A stretch of 64,000 bases of DNA from Candidatus Rokuibacteriota bacterium (GCA_016866775.1 VGLJ01000015.1:16672-80671); one strand, 5' to 3'. Positions 1 to 9,857 are shown, numbered from the stretch's first letter. Made by a program: numbers and translations. Notes: generated by a model not told the origin, from the sequence alone.

Positions 1-252
1 CGGCGTCTCGAAGCACACGTGGTGAAGCCCTTCGCCGTGGCGCGCGATGAATCGCGCCATCCCGCTCGCTCCGCCGATCGGCTCCAGCAGCTCGATCTCG
101 CTGTCGCCCGCCGCGAGGAGCGCCGCGCGCACGCCCTGGTCCGCGATCTCCGCCTCCTTGACCAGCGGCAGACCGAGCACGTCGCGATAGAAGCGGCAGG
201 CGTCCGCGAGACGTTCCACGGCGATGCCCACGTGATGGAGGCCGGTGATCAT
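1..252 (-). CDS. VOC-family protein, methylmalonyl-CoA epimerase-like (partial)
   Basis: Only the first 84 codons lie in the window; the gene runs off the left edge. The reverse strand reads MITGLHHVGIAVERLADAC and later EGLHHVCFETP, the paired His-bearing strands of the vicinal-oxygen-chelate (glyoxalase/epimerase) fold. The spacing and the 'HHVGIAV' opening fit methylmalonyl-CoA epimerases, which interconvert (R)- and (S)-methylmalonyl-CoA, but other VOC lyases cannot be excluded from this fragment. The ATG overlaps the TGA of the upstream aldo/keto reductase (ATGA), so the two are translationally coupled. Confidence 0.75.
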   Translation of the reverse strand, partial: MITGLHHVGIAVERLADACRFYRDVLGLPLVKEAEIADQGVRAALLAAGDSEIELLEPIGGASGMARFIARHGEGLHHVCFETP

Positions 253-1361
253 GCCGGGGTGAAGAGCCGCGCGAAGTCCCCGGCGGACAGCGGGCTCACG
301 CCGGCGACCTCCGCGTTTTCCTCGACGTGCGCCGCGAGCCTCATGCCGACGAGCGCCGTGCCGATGCCCGGCGTCGAGCGCACGAACTGGATCGCGCGCT
401 GGCCGTCGGTCTCGAGACCGGGCAGGAACTGCGCGACGACCGGCGGCAGGTTGCGCGTGAGCTGCCCCTGATAGACCGACGCCGACGCCATCACGTACAC
501 GCCGAGCCGTCGCGCCGCCTCGACGAGCGGCACGACCTCGCCGCCCACGCGCTGGTTCGCGCGGGTGAAGGCCTCGGTCATCGCGAGGTTGTACGGCGCC
601 TGGATGACCTTGAAGTGGTGCTCGGCGCCGCCGGCTTCGCGCGCGACGCCGACCACGGCCTCGAGCGAGAGATGCCCCGGCGTGCCGGCATCCACGCGGT
701 AGCCGTTCCACGTCGCCGTGCCGTACCGCGCGATGCGCCCGTCGCGCACCGCCTGCTCGAGTGCCTCGAACGCGCCGCGCAGGCGCGGAAAGAACGTGTC
801 GGCGCCCAGCTCTTCGAGCTGCATCTCGGGGTTGTGGAGGTAGTACACGTCGAGCGCGGCCAGCCCGAGGTTCTTGCGCGAGCGGTCGATCTGGTCGGCG
901 AGATAGCGCGGGCTCATGCAGTGCGCGCCGCCGACGACCTCGTCGGGCGTGACGATGCCCGGCTTCAGATACGTCTCGGTGAAGAACGTGCCCGCGTCGC
1001 GCGGCACCGCGCCGTCGAACGGGATGAAGCCGCCCTTCGTCGCGACGACGATCTCGTCGCGGGCCACGAGCCCGCGCCCGATCGCCTCCTCGAGCGCGGC
1101 GCCGATCGCGCGCTCGCTGCGCTGGAAGCGGTAGTTGATCGCGGTGTCGATGACGTTGATCCCGCGCTCGAGCGCGCGCGTGACCGCTTTCTGGTACTGC
1201 ACGTCCGTCGCGGCGTCTTCCTTGCCGAGATAGGTCCCGATGCCCATCGACGACGTGCGCGGCCCGCCGTCGAGGCGCCGGAAGTGATCCGCCGGCAAGC
1301 GCCCGCCGATGCGCGAGGCGTAGCGCTCGGTGCCGGCGAACGTCGCCACGCCGGAAATCAT
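249..1361 (-). CDS. Aldo/keto reductase family oxidoreductase
   Basis: A 370-aa protein of the aldo/keto reductase superfamily. The catalytic Asp/Tyr region reads NVIDTAINYRFQRSERAIG at about residues 69-87. A Lys follows in VVATKGGF and a His in YYLHNPE, which completes the AKR tetrad. It should reduce or oxidise carbonyl compounds with NAD(P)H in the cytoplasm; the substrate is unknown. The protein is somewhat longer than typical AKRs because of an N-terminal segment and an insertion around residues 115-145. It ends in a 4-bp overlap with the VOC gene and starts 21 bp after the CopD-like gene, so it is probably the fifth gene of the operon that starts near 5.3 kb. Confidence 0.88.
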   Translation of the reverse strand: MISGVATFAGTERYASRIGGRLPADHFRRLDGGPRTSSMGIGTYLGKEDAATDVQYQKAVTRALERGINVIDTAINYRFQRSERAIGAALEEAIGRGLVARDEIVVATKGGFIPFDGAVPRDAGTFFTETYLKPGIVTPDEVVGGAHCMSPRYLADQIDRSRKNLGLAALDVYYLHNPEMQLEELGADTFFPRLRGAFEALEQAVRDGRIARYGTATWNGYRVDAGTPGHLSLEAVVGVAREAGGAEHHFKVIQAPYNLAMTEAFTRANQRVGGEVVPLVEAARRLGVYVMASASVYQGQLTRNLPPVVAQFLPGLETDGQRAIQFVRSTPGIGTALVGMRLAAHVEENAEVAGVSPLSAGDFARLFTPA

Positions 1362-1382
1362 GCCGTCATTATGCGGTACGGC

Positions 1383-2945
1383 TCACCCCTCGCGATAGAC
1401 GAGGAGCACGAGCCCGACGGCGGTGAAGCACAGCGTCCACGCCCACCCCGCGGGTGCCGACGCCTCGGGCAAGCGCAGCTCGAGCCAGCGGCCCCAGCCC
1501 GCGAACGCGCCGAAGATGCCGAGCGGCGCGTGCGTCACCTCGGTGAGGAATTCCTGCTTCAGGTTGAACATCGCGTGCGAGTGCGTGAGCAGGAGCCCGC
1601 CGCCGACGGCGCACAGCAGCGGGAAGACGTAGCCCCACGGACGCACGCCCAGCCGGCCGGTGCGCACCGCCCACTCGAAGACGCCGAACGCCACGACCAG
1701 CAGCACGAAGAAGCGGTGCTGGAGGACGTCGGGCAGCATGAGGCTCTCCCAGAAGCTCGTCGGCCCGAGCGGCCATGCCTTCGGATCGTTGCGCACGAAG
1801 AGGAACGCCGCGAGGCCGAGGAACACGAGGGGCCAGTGACGCGCCCACCGCGCGCCGAGACGCTCGGCGATCGCGCCGAGGCCCATCAGGACCACGAAGA
1901 AGCCGGCCCAGTGATGGTTGTACTCCGACCACGCGCGCTCGATCGGCAGGCGCTCGTTGGGAATCGCCATCAACGGCTCGGCGGTGCGATTGAGCTCGGC
2001 CGCGGGCGGGCTGACGAGACGCGGCATCGCCGGCGTGAAGCGCCCGGCGACCTCCGCGACGGTCGCGCGGTCTTCGCGCACGTCGACCGCCGGCGGCAGC
2101 GACGTCAGCGACGCGGCGGCGAACAGCACGGTGATCGCGAGCCCGAGCTCGATCTCCACGTAGCGGCCGAGGCGGCCTTCGGGCCCCACGGCGGCGCGCG
2201 CCATCGCGAAGTTCGCCGAGGCGAAGGCGAGCGCGACGACGAAGAGCATGACCTTGCTGACGATCATCACGCCGTACGCGGTGCCGACGAAGGCGGCCCC
2301 GTCGCCGACGTAACCGATCGTGAGCCCGACGCCGGCGGCCACGAGCGTTCCGACCGAGACGAGCGCCATCCGCGAGAAGCGCTGCGTGAGGACGCCCCCG
2401 TCGTGACGTGTCACGCGCGCGGCGTACACGACGAGGTGCGCCAGGCCGCCGACCCAGACGGCGGCGGCCACCTGATGGAGCGCATCGAGGAGCAGCAGCA
2501 GCGCACGGCCCTCGACGCGCGCCACGGCATGGCTCAGCGCGGCCGAGGCGGCGACGAGCGCGACGGCGGCGACGGCGAGCGCACGCCACGCCGCGGCGCC
2601 GGCAGGCCGGCGCGCGAGCCGCCACGCCAGGAGCGCGATCCCCACGCCGAGCGCGGTGCGAACGATGGCGACGCGCGCGAACGCGGTCTCGAAGTACCGC
2701 GCGACGGGCCAGCCGCCGTGGGTGTCCGCGAGCGCGCCGAGCGCGACGGCCATGAGCGCGATCTGCGTCGCGGCCACGCCGAGCGCGGCGACGGCGATCC
2801 CGCGCAGCGCGAGCGCCGTCGCGCGATCCGGCTTGGCGTGCGGCTCCGCGCGGAGCACGAACCACGTCCACGCGACTCCGCCGAGCGCGAGGCTCGCGCA
2901 CACGAGCGCGAGCCCTCTCAAGAGGACGTCGACAAACCCCGTCAT
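1383..2945 (-). CDS. CopD-family copper resistance membrane protein with extra C-terminal membrane domain
   Basis: This 520-aa integral membrane protein has about a dozen hydrophobic segments. The first ~300 residues resemble CopD, the inner-membrane copper transporter partner of CopC; the CopD-like motif LHQVAAAVWVGGLAHL lies in the middle of that part. The C-terminal ~200 residues add further membrane helices with several His (YNHHWAG, THSHAMF) not usual for bacterial CopD. The gene follows copC by 52 bp, so it likely imports or handles copper received from periplasmic CopC. It starts at an ATG just after a GC-rich perfect palindrome. Confidence 0.85.
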   Translation of the reverse strand: MTGFVDVLLRGLALVCASLALGGVAWTWFVLRAEPHAKPDRATALALRGIAVAALGVAATQIALMAVALGALADTHGGWPVARYFETAFARVAIVRTALGVGIALLAWRLARRPAGAAAWRALAVAAVALVAASAALSHAVARVEGRALLLLLDALHQVAAAVWVGGLAHLVVYAARVTRHDGGVLTQRFSRMALVSVGTLVAAGVGLTIGYVGDGAAFVGTAYGVMIVSKVMLFVVALAFASANFAMARAAVGPEGRLGRYVEIELGLAITVLFAAASLTSLPPAVDVREDRATVAEVAGRFTPAMPRLVSPPAAELNRTAEPLMAIPNERLPIERAWSEYNHHWAGFFVVLMGLGAIAERLGARWARHWPLVFLGLAAFLFVRNDPKAWPLGPTSFWESLMLPDVLQHRFFVLLVVAFGVFEWAVRTGRLGVRPWGYVFPLLCAVGGGLLLTHSHAMFNLKQEFLTEVTHAPLGIFGAFAGWGRWLELRLPEASAPAGWAWTLCFTAVGLVLLVYREG

Positions 2946-2962
2946 GTGAACTCGCGGGCGCC

Positions 2963-2980
2963 CGGGCGCTCGAGCGCCCG
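2963..2980. repeat. 18-bp perfect palindrome between copC and copD genes
   Basis: The sequence CGGGCGCTCGAGCGCCCG is its own reverse complement. It lies in the only non-overlapping gap (52 bp) between the CopC and CopD genes. It could form a strong hairpin that processes or attenuates the message, but there is no U-tract, so it is not a classical terminator. Confidence 0.6.
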
Positions 2981-2997
2981 CCCGCTCGGGTGTCGGC

Positions 2998-3363
2998 TCA
3001 CCGGGTGGAGTCTCTCACGGTGAAGGTGAACCTTCCCGTCACCACGTGACCGTCCGTCGACAGGACCTGCCACTCCACGCGATAACGGCCGGGCGCGAGG
3101 GCGGGCATCCGCGCGGTGAGCCAGTCCGCGGCCCCGTCTTCAGCGGCGGGAAGGTCCCGCGCGGCTCCGCGCTCGTCGACGAGGCGAAGGCGCGAGAGGC
3201 GCTTCTCGATGCGATTGTTGAAGCGCAGGCGCAGCTCGCGCGGCGACGCCTCGACCGTGCTGTTCGCGGCGGGCGACGCTTCCATGAGGAGCGAGTGGGC
3301 GGCGAGCGGCGCGGCGACGAGAACGAGCCACAGACCGAGGACGGGCGCCAGACGCCGGCGCAT
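2998..3363 (-). CDS. copC: CopC-domain periplasmic copper-binding protein
   Basis: A 121-aa secreted protein. A signal peptide (RRRLAPVLGLWLVLVAAPLA) ends directly before AHS, so the mature protein would begin at or near the N-terminal His that binds Cu(II) in CopC proteins. The second His is in STDGHVVTGRF near the C-terminus, also conserved in the family. The ATG overlaps the TGA of the GNAT gene (ATGA), and the CopD-like gene follows, the usual CopC-CopD pairing. It should bind Cu(II) in the periplasm and pass it to CopD. Confidence 0.9.
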   Translation of the reverse strand: MRRRLAPVLGLWLVLVAAPLAAHSLLMEASPAANSTVEASPRELRLRFNNRIEKRLSRLRLVDERGAARDLPAAEDGAADWLTARMPALAPGRYRVEWQVLSTDGHVVTGRFTFTVRDSTR

Positions 3364-4415
3364 CAGCGCCAGTCGTCGAGGACGAGGTGCGTCGGGTCCT
3401 CGTAATCCTCCTGCTTGCCACGCTGCATGCGCACCATCGTGAACTCGATCTGGTAGCCGAGCCGCACGAGCGTGCTGTACGCCGCGTGGTACTTCGTGTA
3501 CACGGGCAGGATCACGCGCGCGAGGCCGGCCTCCTGCGCCAGCTCCTCGAGCGCGCCCACGAAGTGCTCGAGGTGCTCCACCTTCTTCTGCTGCGGATCG
3601 ATGGCGAGGTACTTCACGTAGAGCGCGCCCGCGGGCGCCTCGCTCACGCCGGGCGCGTGATAGACGGCGAAGCCGAGCAGGTCCTTCCCGCGCTCGAGGA
3701 GCAGCGTGTCGCCGAGAGCCAGGCCGTCCACGATCTCGATCTCCTTCGCGAGGTCGAGGCCGCGGCACACGGCGTTGGTGATGCGGTGCAGCCGTTGCAG
3801 CGTCGCCTTCTTCTTCGCCTCCTCGAGGCTGGAGAACTTGCGCACGGTCACGCCCGGCTGCCGCAGCGGCGGCTTGAGCGCGGGCGCGTTGACCGCGGGC
3901 CGCGGCGCGGGCATGCGATCCAGGACGCGCGTCATCACCGCCGTGAGGTCCTTCGGCCGGTAGCCGAAGCGGTGATAGAGCAAGAGGTGCTTCGGGCTCG
4001 TGGGATAGGTCACGGTGCCGTGGAGCGCGACCTTGTTCTCCTCGAAGAACTCCTCGACGGCGCGGATGAGCTGCTGGCCGATCGTCTGGTTCTGGTAGTT
4101 CGTCAGCACGGCGACGGGCCCCATGAGCCCCACGGAGCCCCAGTTCACCGCGAGCGCGGTGCCGACGATCTTGGCGTTGTCTTCCTCGGCGACGAAGCAG
4201 CCCCACGGCTCCATGAGCCAGCGGTGGTGCACGTACTGCGCGCCGCCGAACGCCTGCCGCGGGCGCGTGCCGAGCTGCCGCTCGAGGAAGTCGGCGAAGG
4301 TCTGCTCGATGACGTCACGGATGCGGGAGAGATCGCCCTTCTTGACGCGCCGGATCTGGACCTTGGACGCTCGCCCCTGCGAGTCGAGCCCGGCCCGATC
4401 GACGGTCGCCCTCAC
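3363..4415 (-). CDS. Tandem GNAT-domain N-acetyltransferase
   Basis: A 350-aa protein that appears to hold two GNAT folds. The N-terminal half (about residues 15-150) reads VQIRRVKKGDLSRI and then GLMGPVAVLTNYQNQTIGQQ, the acetyl-CoA pyrophosphate loop region. The C-terminal half (about 190-345) has LYVKYLAIDPQQKKVEHLEH, similar in position. The start is taken as the GTG at 4413-4415, which overlaps the TGA of the upstream dehydrogenase (GTGA). The acceptor substrate is unknown. Placement between a hydroxyacid dehydrogenase and copC gives no clear functional clue. Confidence 0.8.
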   Translation of the reverse strand: MRATVDRAGLDSQGRASKVQIRRVKKGDLSRIRDVIEQTFADFLERQLGTRPRQAFGGAQYVHHRWLMEPWGCFVAEEDNAKIVGTALAVNWGSVGLMGPVAVLTNYQNQTIGQQLIRAVEEFFEENKVALHGTVTYPTSPKHLLLYHRFGYRPKDLTAVMTRVLDRMPAPRPAVNAPALKPPLRQPGVTVRKFSSLEEAKKKATLQRLHRITNAVCRGLDLAKEIEIVDGLALGDTLLLERGKDLLGFAVYHAPGVSEAPAGALYVKYLAIDPQQKKVEHLEHFVGALEELAQEAGLARVILPVYTKYHAAYSTLVRLGYQIEFTMVRMQRGKQEDYEDPTHLVLDDWR

Positions 4416-5296
4416 TCGCGGACGCCTGCGAGATCTTCCAGCAGCGTGATGATCCCGGAGTGGTCGAGGCCGCCCCCACCTTTCACGCGGAGCGCGTTGA
4501 AGAGCTCTTGCACGACCGCCGTCGCGGGCAGCGGGACGCCCAGCTCGCGCGCCGACTCCATGATCAGCCCGAGGTCCTTGGAGTGGAGGTCGATCTTGAA
4601 GCCGGGCTTGTACGTGTCGCCCACGTAGTTCGGCTTCTTCTGCTCGAGGCACTTCGAGCCCGCGAGACCGCCGGCGAGCGCGGTGAGCGTGAGCTCGCGA
4701 TCGAGGCCCGCCTTCTTCGCGAGCGTCAGCGCTTCGGCGAGCGCCACCAGGTTGCCGGCCACGATGATCTGGTTCGCGAGCTTGGTGAAGCCGCCGAAGC
4801 CGAGCGGGCCGAGCAGCGTGATGGTCTTGCCCATCGCCTGGAAGATCGGCAGCGCGTGGTCGAAGACCGCCTTGTCGCCGCCGACCATGATCGACAGCGC
4901 GGCGTTGATCGCGCCCTGCTCGCCGCCCGAGACGGGCGCGTCGAGCATCTTCACGCCCTTGGCCGCGAGCGCCTTGCCGACCTTCTGCGAGACGATCGGC
5001 GAGATCGTCGACATGTCGACGTAGGTCAGTCCCACCGGGGCACCTTCGATGATGCCGTTCGGACCGAGCGCGACCAGATCCACGTCGGGCGAGTTCGGCA
5101 GCATCGTGATGAGCACGTCGCACTGGCCGGCCACGTCGCGCGGAGAGCCGGCCGTTTTCGCGCCGGCGCCGGCGAGCTCGTCGACGGGGCCGCGGCTCCT
5201 GCTATGGACGACGAGCGCGTAGCCGGCCTTGAGGAGATTCTTGGCCATGGGGCGGCCCATGATCCCAAGACCAATGAATCCAATAACTTGCGCCAT
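4412..5296 (-). CDS. NAD-dependent beta-hydroxyacid dehydrogenase (3-hydroxyisobutyrate / tartronate semialdehyde reductase type)
   Basis: A 294-aa beta-hydroxyacid dehydrogenase. The Rossmann motif GFIGLGIMGRPMAKNLLKAG is at the N-terminus. The substrate-binding motif DAPVSGGEQGA is near residue 118 and the catalytic Lys lies in GGFTKLANQI near residue 170. The family oxidises 3-hydroxyisobutyrate or reduces tartronate semialdehyde; the exact substrate cannot be read from sequence. The ATG is preceded by a G-rich ribosome-binding site (GGGGGAAAC), and this looks like the first gene of a six-gene minus-strand operon. A second paralogue lies at 16.5-17.4 kb. Confidence 0.87.
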   Translation of the reverse strand: MAQVIGFIGLGIMGRPMAKNLLKAGYALVVHSRSRGPVDELAGAGAKTAGSPRDVAGQCDVLITMLPNSPDVDLVALGPNGIIEGAPVGLTYVDMSTISPIVSQKVGKALAAKGVKMLDAPVSGGEQGAINAALSIMVGGDKAVFDHALPIFQAMGKTITLLGPLGFGGFTKLANQIIVAGNLVALAEALTLAKKAGLDRELTLTALAGGLAGSKCLEQKKPNYVGDTYKPGFKIDLHSKDLGLIMESARELGVPLPATAVVQELFNALRVKGGGGLDHSGIITLLEDLAGVRE

Positions 5297-5346
5297 GTTT
5301 CCCCCAAAAAATCGCGCCAACAAATAGCATGCCGACTGGCGGCCGG

Positions 5347-7870
5347 TCAAATGGTCTTGTCGCGGAGCTCCCGCGTCCGGTCCTCGAGCAGCGCGTCGAG
5401 CCGCTCCTGACGCACGTGGATCTCGTGCGCCATGCGCTGGAACACGCGCGCGAGCTGGCCGAGCGCGTCGGGACGCGCGGCGACGGCATCCAGGCTCGAC
5501 GGATCGAACGCGTCCATCTCCACCGCGATGGCCGCGGCGGTCACGTCGGCGAGCGCGTTCAGATACGCGAGCTCCTGGTCGCGCAGACGCTTGCGGGTGA
5601 GCGCGCCCGCGACGCGAGCGTTGAGCAGCACCGCGTTGCAGGGCTTGTGGAGGTAGTCCTCGGCGCCGAGCTGCAGGCAGCGCACGGCGCTCCCGAGATC
5701 GTCGAGCGCCGAGAGCACGACGACCGGAATCTCGCGCCACGCCGGATGGTCCTTGAGACGCTCGAGCGTTCGATACCCGTCCATCACGGGCATGTGCATG
5801 TCGAGCAGGATCACGTCGGGGCGGCGCGCGTCGAGAATCTCCAGCGCCTGGGCGCCGTGCTCGGCCTCGATGGTCTCGTGCCCGAGGTGCGTCAGGTAGC
5901 GCCGCAGCAGCTCGCGATGCTCGGGGTCGTCGTCCACGATCATCACGGCGCCGCGCTCGGTCGCCGGCGGCGCCTGCCGCTCGGCCGCGACGGGCGGCGC
6001 CTCGACGGCGGACGCGGGCGCCGGTACGGCCGCTGACGTGGGCGCGGGCGGCGCCGCAGGCGGAGGCGCGGGCGGCGTGGTGGTGAGCGAGCGGTTCACG
6101 ATGCGGAAGATCGCCTGCGCGTGCTCGCGGACCTGCCGCAGACGCGCCACGAATGGCGGCGGCGTCTCCTCCTCGAGCAGCAGCTCGCTGTAGCCGATCA
6201 CGTGGTTCAGCGGCGTGTTGAGCTCGTGCCGGACACCCGAGCGCGCGAACAGCTCCACGAGCGGCGCCGGGTCCTGCATGAGCAGCGCGAGCAGACGCTT
6301 GAGCCGGAGCGACGCCCCGTGGATCCGCACGAGGTCGGCCTGGTGGACGCGCTCCAGATCGACGCCCTCCGCCACCGCGCGCGCGAGCCCGGCGAGCGTC
6401 TCCGCGAGCTGCCGGCGGTGCTCGGCCTCCTCCAGGAGCTGCTGCTTCTCGATGGCCATCGAGGCCTGGTGGGCGAGCGAGGTGAGCAGGCCGACCTCGG
6501 CCTGGGTGAAGTCGTGCGCCTCCGTGAATCCCACCGCGAGCACGCCGTAGGTCGTGTCGCCGGTGAGGAGCGGGACCGCGAGCGTGCCGTGCGTGACGCC
6601 CGAACGGACGGCGTCGGTGGTCGCGGCGTCCCGGTACTTGAGCCGCTCGGACGTCATGTCGCGGAACCAGACCGCGGTGCGCTCGGCGAAGGCGCGTCCG
6701 GTGAGTCCCTCGCCGGGCCGGATCACGGCACCCCGGATCGCGACCGGAAGGTTGACGCCGCGGACGGGCACGAGGCCCTCCCGGGCATGATCGTAGCGCA
6801 GCACGGCGGCGGAGTCGCAGCCGAGCAGACCGACCGTGTGCGTGACCACGTGCTCGAGGACCTGGTCCATGTCGCGCGCCGCCGCGAGCGCCGCGGTCGC
6901 CTCGTAGAGCCGCGTGGCCTCGCGCTCGCGCTGCTTGCGATCGGTGATGTCGAGGATGCTGCCGACGAGGCCGCCGAGGCTGCCGTCGGGAAGGAAGAAC
7001 GCCGCCTTGTAGAAGATGACGTCGTGGCGCGAGCCGTCCGCGTAGAGGACGTTGGCTCCGTACGTCTGCGTGCCGCGTGCCTCGAACAGCGCCACGTCCG
7101 CCTTGTGGTAGACCTCCGCGAGGTCGCGTGGCGAGAGGTCGAACACCGACTTCCCGATGATCTCCTCGCGGCTCTTGCCGAGGTACCCGAGGAACGCCGC
7201 GTTGCAGCCGCGGTAGACGCCCTGCGAGTCCTTGTAGAAGGTCGGCGTGGGAATGGAGTCGATGACCGCGTGGAGCTTGTGGAGCTCCTTCGCCACGCGC
7301 TCTTCGCTCGCGCGCAGCGCCCGCTCGGCCTCGCGGCGCCGCGCGCGGATGCGCTCGATCGTCAGCGCGATCGTGCAGACGTACATGTTCGTGAGCCAGA
7401 TGATCGCGACCTTTCCGGCTTCCGAGCTCCACGAGAGCGGCCGGCCCTCGACGCCGACCATGTAGACGATGAGCCCGGCGTACGTCGCGACCGAGAGATG
7501 CGCGTAGACCAGGACCCGCCGGAAGCCCGACGGCGACTGGTCGATGGCGCGGATGATCATCAGGAAGGCGAGCCAGCTCCGCTCGCCCCCGGTGCCGTAG
7601 ATCGCGAACGCCCACATCGGCAAGTCGATGGCGAAGAAGATGTCGTTGATGCGGGCGATCTTGGGGTGACGCGCGACCTTGGCGAGGAACGCCGCGACCA
7701 ACAGCGCGTACCCCAGGAGAACCCCGGCGACGACCGCGGACCACGCCAGGGGGGAGCTCGGGCATCACGACGGCGTTGTGGACGAAAACGATGAGGGAGA
7801 GCAGGGCCATGCCTATGAACCGGGCACGGGCCACCTGCATCACGTCGAACGGGGGCCGGACGACTGCCAT
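5347..7870 (-). CDS. Membrane PAS-GAF-HisKA-REC sensor without ATPase domain, frameshifted near its N-terminus
   Basis: The gene is split by a shift at a run of six G (7749-7754). From the ATG at 7868-7870 the first frame encodes a hydrophobic start (MALLSLIVFVHNAVVMPEL). The next membrane helix (LAWSAVVAGVLLGYALLVAA) and the rest lie in another frame. Removing one base from the run joins them smoothly into about 840 residues. Numbered from 7701, the downstream part has PAS at about 145-255, GAF at 275-425, an H-box (VRHELNTPLNHVIGYSELL, His492) and a receiver domain with Asp634 (ILLDMHMPVMDG). There is no HATPase_c domain between H-box and receiver, so it cannot autophosphorylate alone. It stands alone, downstream of the AOR genes. 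Confidence 0.75.
7749..7754. other. G6 tract at the frameshift in the sensor gene
   Basis: A run of six G. One base fewer would restore a continuous frame across two predicted membrane helices. It may be a real slippage mutation, a phase-variable tract, or a sequencing or assembly error. Confidence 0.65.
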
Positions 7871-7934
7871 TAGCTCCCCGTTACTACCGTGTTACGGGCC
7901 CATCGTGGCTACGTCTGGAGGAAGCCCTCCCGGA

Positions 7935-9857
7935 CTATTTCCTCCCCCAGAAGACGGGCACGAGCCAGCCGGCGCCAAGGGCCTTGAGGGTCTCGGGCTT
8001 CGGCCTGGTCGTCTTCCGGTCGTAGCCGATCTCCGCGTAGAAGACGTTCAGCATCTTCTCCCACTGCTCAGAGATGGCGATCCCCTTGCCCGGCCCGTCG
8101 ACCGGGGTCGAGCCGTAGCGCTTGGACGGGTAGTCGGTCTCCGGCCCGAGGCCGCAGCGCAGGAGCACCGCCCGCAGGATGGCCGCCGTGCGGCGGCCGA
8201 AGCGCATGGCCTCGTCGACGGTCATGCGCCAGCCCGTGGCGGCGTTGACGGCGCGGACGAGGCTGTCCAGACGCGTCCGGGTCGTGAAGATGCAGGCGCC
8301 GAGCGAGTCCTCGAAGTGCCGGCGGCCGCGCATGCCCGCGACCATCTTGGCCACCTGCTCGCCGTCGTACGGATTGATGCGCGCGGGAAGCCCGAGCTCT
8401 GTCGGGTGGACCGGGTTGCCCGTCTCCATCGTCGCGTCGGCCGACGTGCACGTGTCGAGCATCTCTTCCCAGCGGTTGCGATGGTCGTGGCCGCGCGGCA
8501 CCGCGCCCTTCGCCGTGTAGATCGCGCAGTCCTTCGCGGGGCCGCCGACCTTCTCGGCCGCGCGCTTGGTGCCCTCGGCCAGGATGTTTCCGAAGCCCTT
8601 GCGGCGCGACACGATGTCGATGAGCTGGCGAATGCCCTTCGCGTCACCCCACTTGAGCTCGAAGCCGAGCTGCTCCCTGGTGATGTAGCCCTTCTCCATG
8701 CACTCCATCACCCAGCCGCAGAGCCAGCCCCACTCGTTCACGTCGAGGCACGCGCGGTCGAGCTCGGTGTTGAGCCACGACACGCTCTCGGGATCGGTGA
8801 GCCCGATCGTCCAGCCGGCGCCGGACCAGCCTTCGTACTCCGGCTCGTCGACGATCTTCCCCTTGTGCTCGCCGCTCCGGATGATCTGCATGTGGCAGTG
8901 ATGCATGCCGCACGCGTTGCACTGATGCCCGCGATGGTCGAAGCCCTCGCGCAGCCGCGGCGCCTCCCAGCGCGTCAGGTCCTCGCTGGTCAGGCTCGTC
9001 GTGTAGTTCTTGATCGGCAGCGCGCCGATCTTGTAGAGGTTCGTCACGCCGGGCAGCGTGCCGTACTCGTAGAGCGAGCGTGCCGACGGATCCGTCTTCA
9101 GGTCGTGCGCGATGTCGTCGGCGGCCTGGATCAGGCCGCGCGGGTCGGCGGCGCGCAGCGCCTTCGTGCCCTTCACGATCGCCACGGCCTTCAGCTTCTT
9201 CTTGCCCATCACCGCGCCGCAGCCGTTCTTCGACGCGACGTGACCGAAGTCGCCCTGGATGGCGGCGAACTTCACGAGGTTCTCGCCGGCCGGGCCGATC
9301 GAGTACACGCTGAGGGCGTGGCCGCCGGTCTTGAGCTCCGCGTTCAGCGCGTATTGCGTCTCCCACGTGTCCTTGCCGACGAGCCCGCTCGCGTCGCGCA
9401 GCTCGATCACGTCGTCGTGGATGTAGAGGTACTTCCACGTCTTCGACTGCCCCTGGACGACGATGGCGTCGTAGCCGGAGTACTTGAGGTTGGTGCCGAA
9501 GAAGCCGTTGGCCTGCGTCGACGTCGGCCCGTTCGTGCCGGGGCCGATCGTGATGACCGTGAGACCGCCCGTGCCCCACACCGGCAGCCCGGCGAGCGGA
9601 CCGGTCGCCAGCACGAGCCGGTTCTCCGGGTCGTCCCAGCTCGCGTTCTTCTTCCCCTTCGCCGTTTCCTTGTAGAGGATCATGGCGCCGAGCCCGATGC
9701 CGCCGATGAGGTCGCGCATCTGATCGGCGCCCCACGGCTCGGCCCAGCATCTACCGCCCGTCATGTCGACGCGCAGGAGCGTGCCGGCATAGCCGCCGGG
9801 GAGCGGCGCCTGGGTCGCGGTCTTCTTCTTCGCCTTCGCTGCGGTCAGGGTCGTCAT
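7935..9857 (-). CDS. aorB: Tungsten-dependent aldehyde:ferredoxin oxidoreductase catalytic subunit (AorB-like)
   Basis: A 640-aa member of the AOR family, which binds a bis-tungstopterin and one [4Fe-4S] cluster and interconverts aldehydes and carboxylates. Visible features are the pterin-binding region IGPGTNGPTS near residue 104, the cluster motif CNACGMHHC at about 313-321, and GACIF near the C-terminus as the likely fourth cysteine. The start is the ATG of MTTLTAAKAKKK, which overlaps the stop of the FAD-subunit gene (ATGA). With that gene and the polyferredoxin upstream it matches the three-subunit Aor enzymes of Aromatoleum-type bacteria rather than the single-subunit archaeal AOR. Confidence 0.92.
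   Translation of the reverse strand: MTTLTAAKAKKKTATQAPLPGGYAGTLLRVDMTGGRCWAEPWGADQMRDLIGGIGLGAMILYKETAKGKKNASWDDPENRLVLATGPLAGLPVWGTGGLTVITIGPGTNGPTSTQANGFFGTNLKYSGYDAIVVQGQSKTWKYLYIHDDVIELRDASGLVGKDTWETQYALNAELKTGGHALSVYSIGPAGENLVKFAAIQGDFGHVASKNGCGAVMGKKKLKAVAIVKGTKALRAADPRGLIQAADDIAHDLKTDPSARSLYEYGTLPGVTNLYKIGALPIKNYTTSLTSEDLTRWEAPRLREGFDHRGHQCNACGMHHCHMQIIRSGEHKGKIVDEPEYEGWSGAGWTIGLTDPESVSWLNTELDRACLDVNEWGWLCGWVMECMEKGYITREQLGFELKWGDAKGIRQLIDIVSRRKGFGNILAEGTKRAAEKVGGPAKDCAIYTAKGAVPRGHDHRNRWEEMLDTCTSADATMETGNPVHPTELGLPARINPYDGEQVAKMVAGMRGRRHFEDSLGACIFTTRTRLDSLVRAVNAATGWRMTVDEAMRFGRRTAAILRAVLLRCGLGPETDYPSKRYGSTPVDGPGKGIAISEQWEKMLNVFYAEIGYDRKTTRPKPETLKALGAGWLVPVFWGRK

Noticed and set aside
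327..3023. Long plus-strand open frame (898 codons) opposite the AKR and CopD genes
   Set aside because: Composition is Arg/Glu/His-rich nonsense typical of antisense frames in high-GC DNA; the minus-strand genes have clear family motifs.
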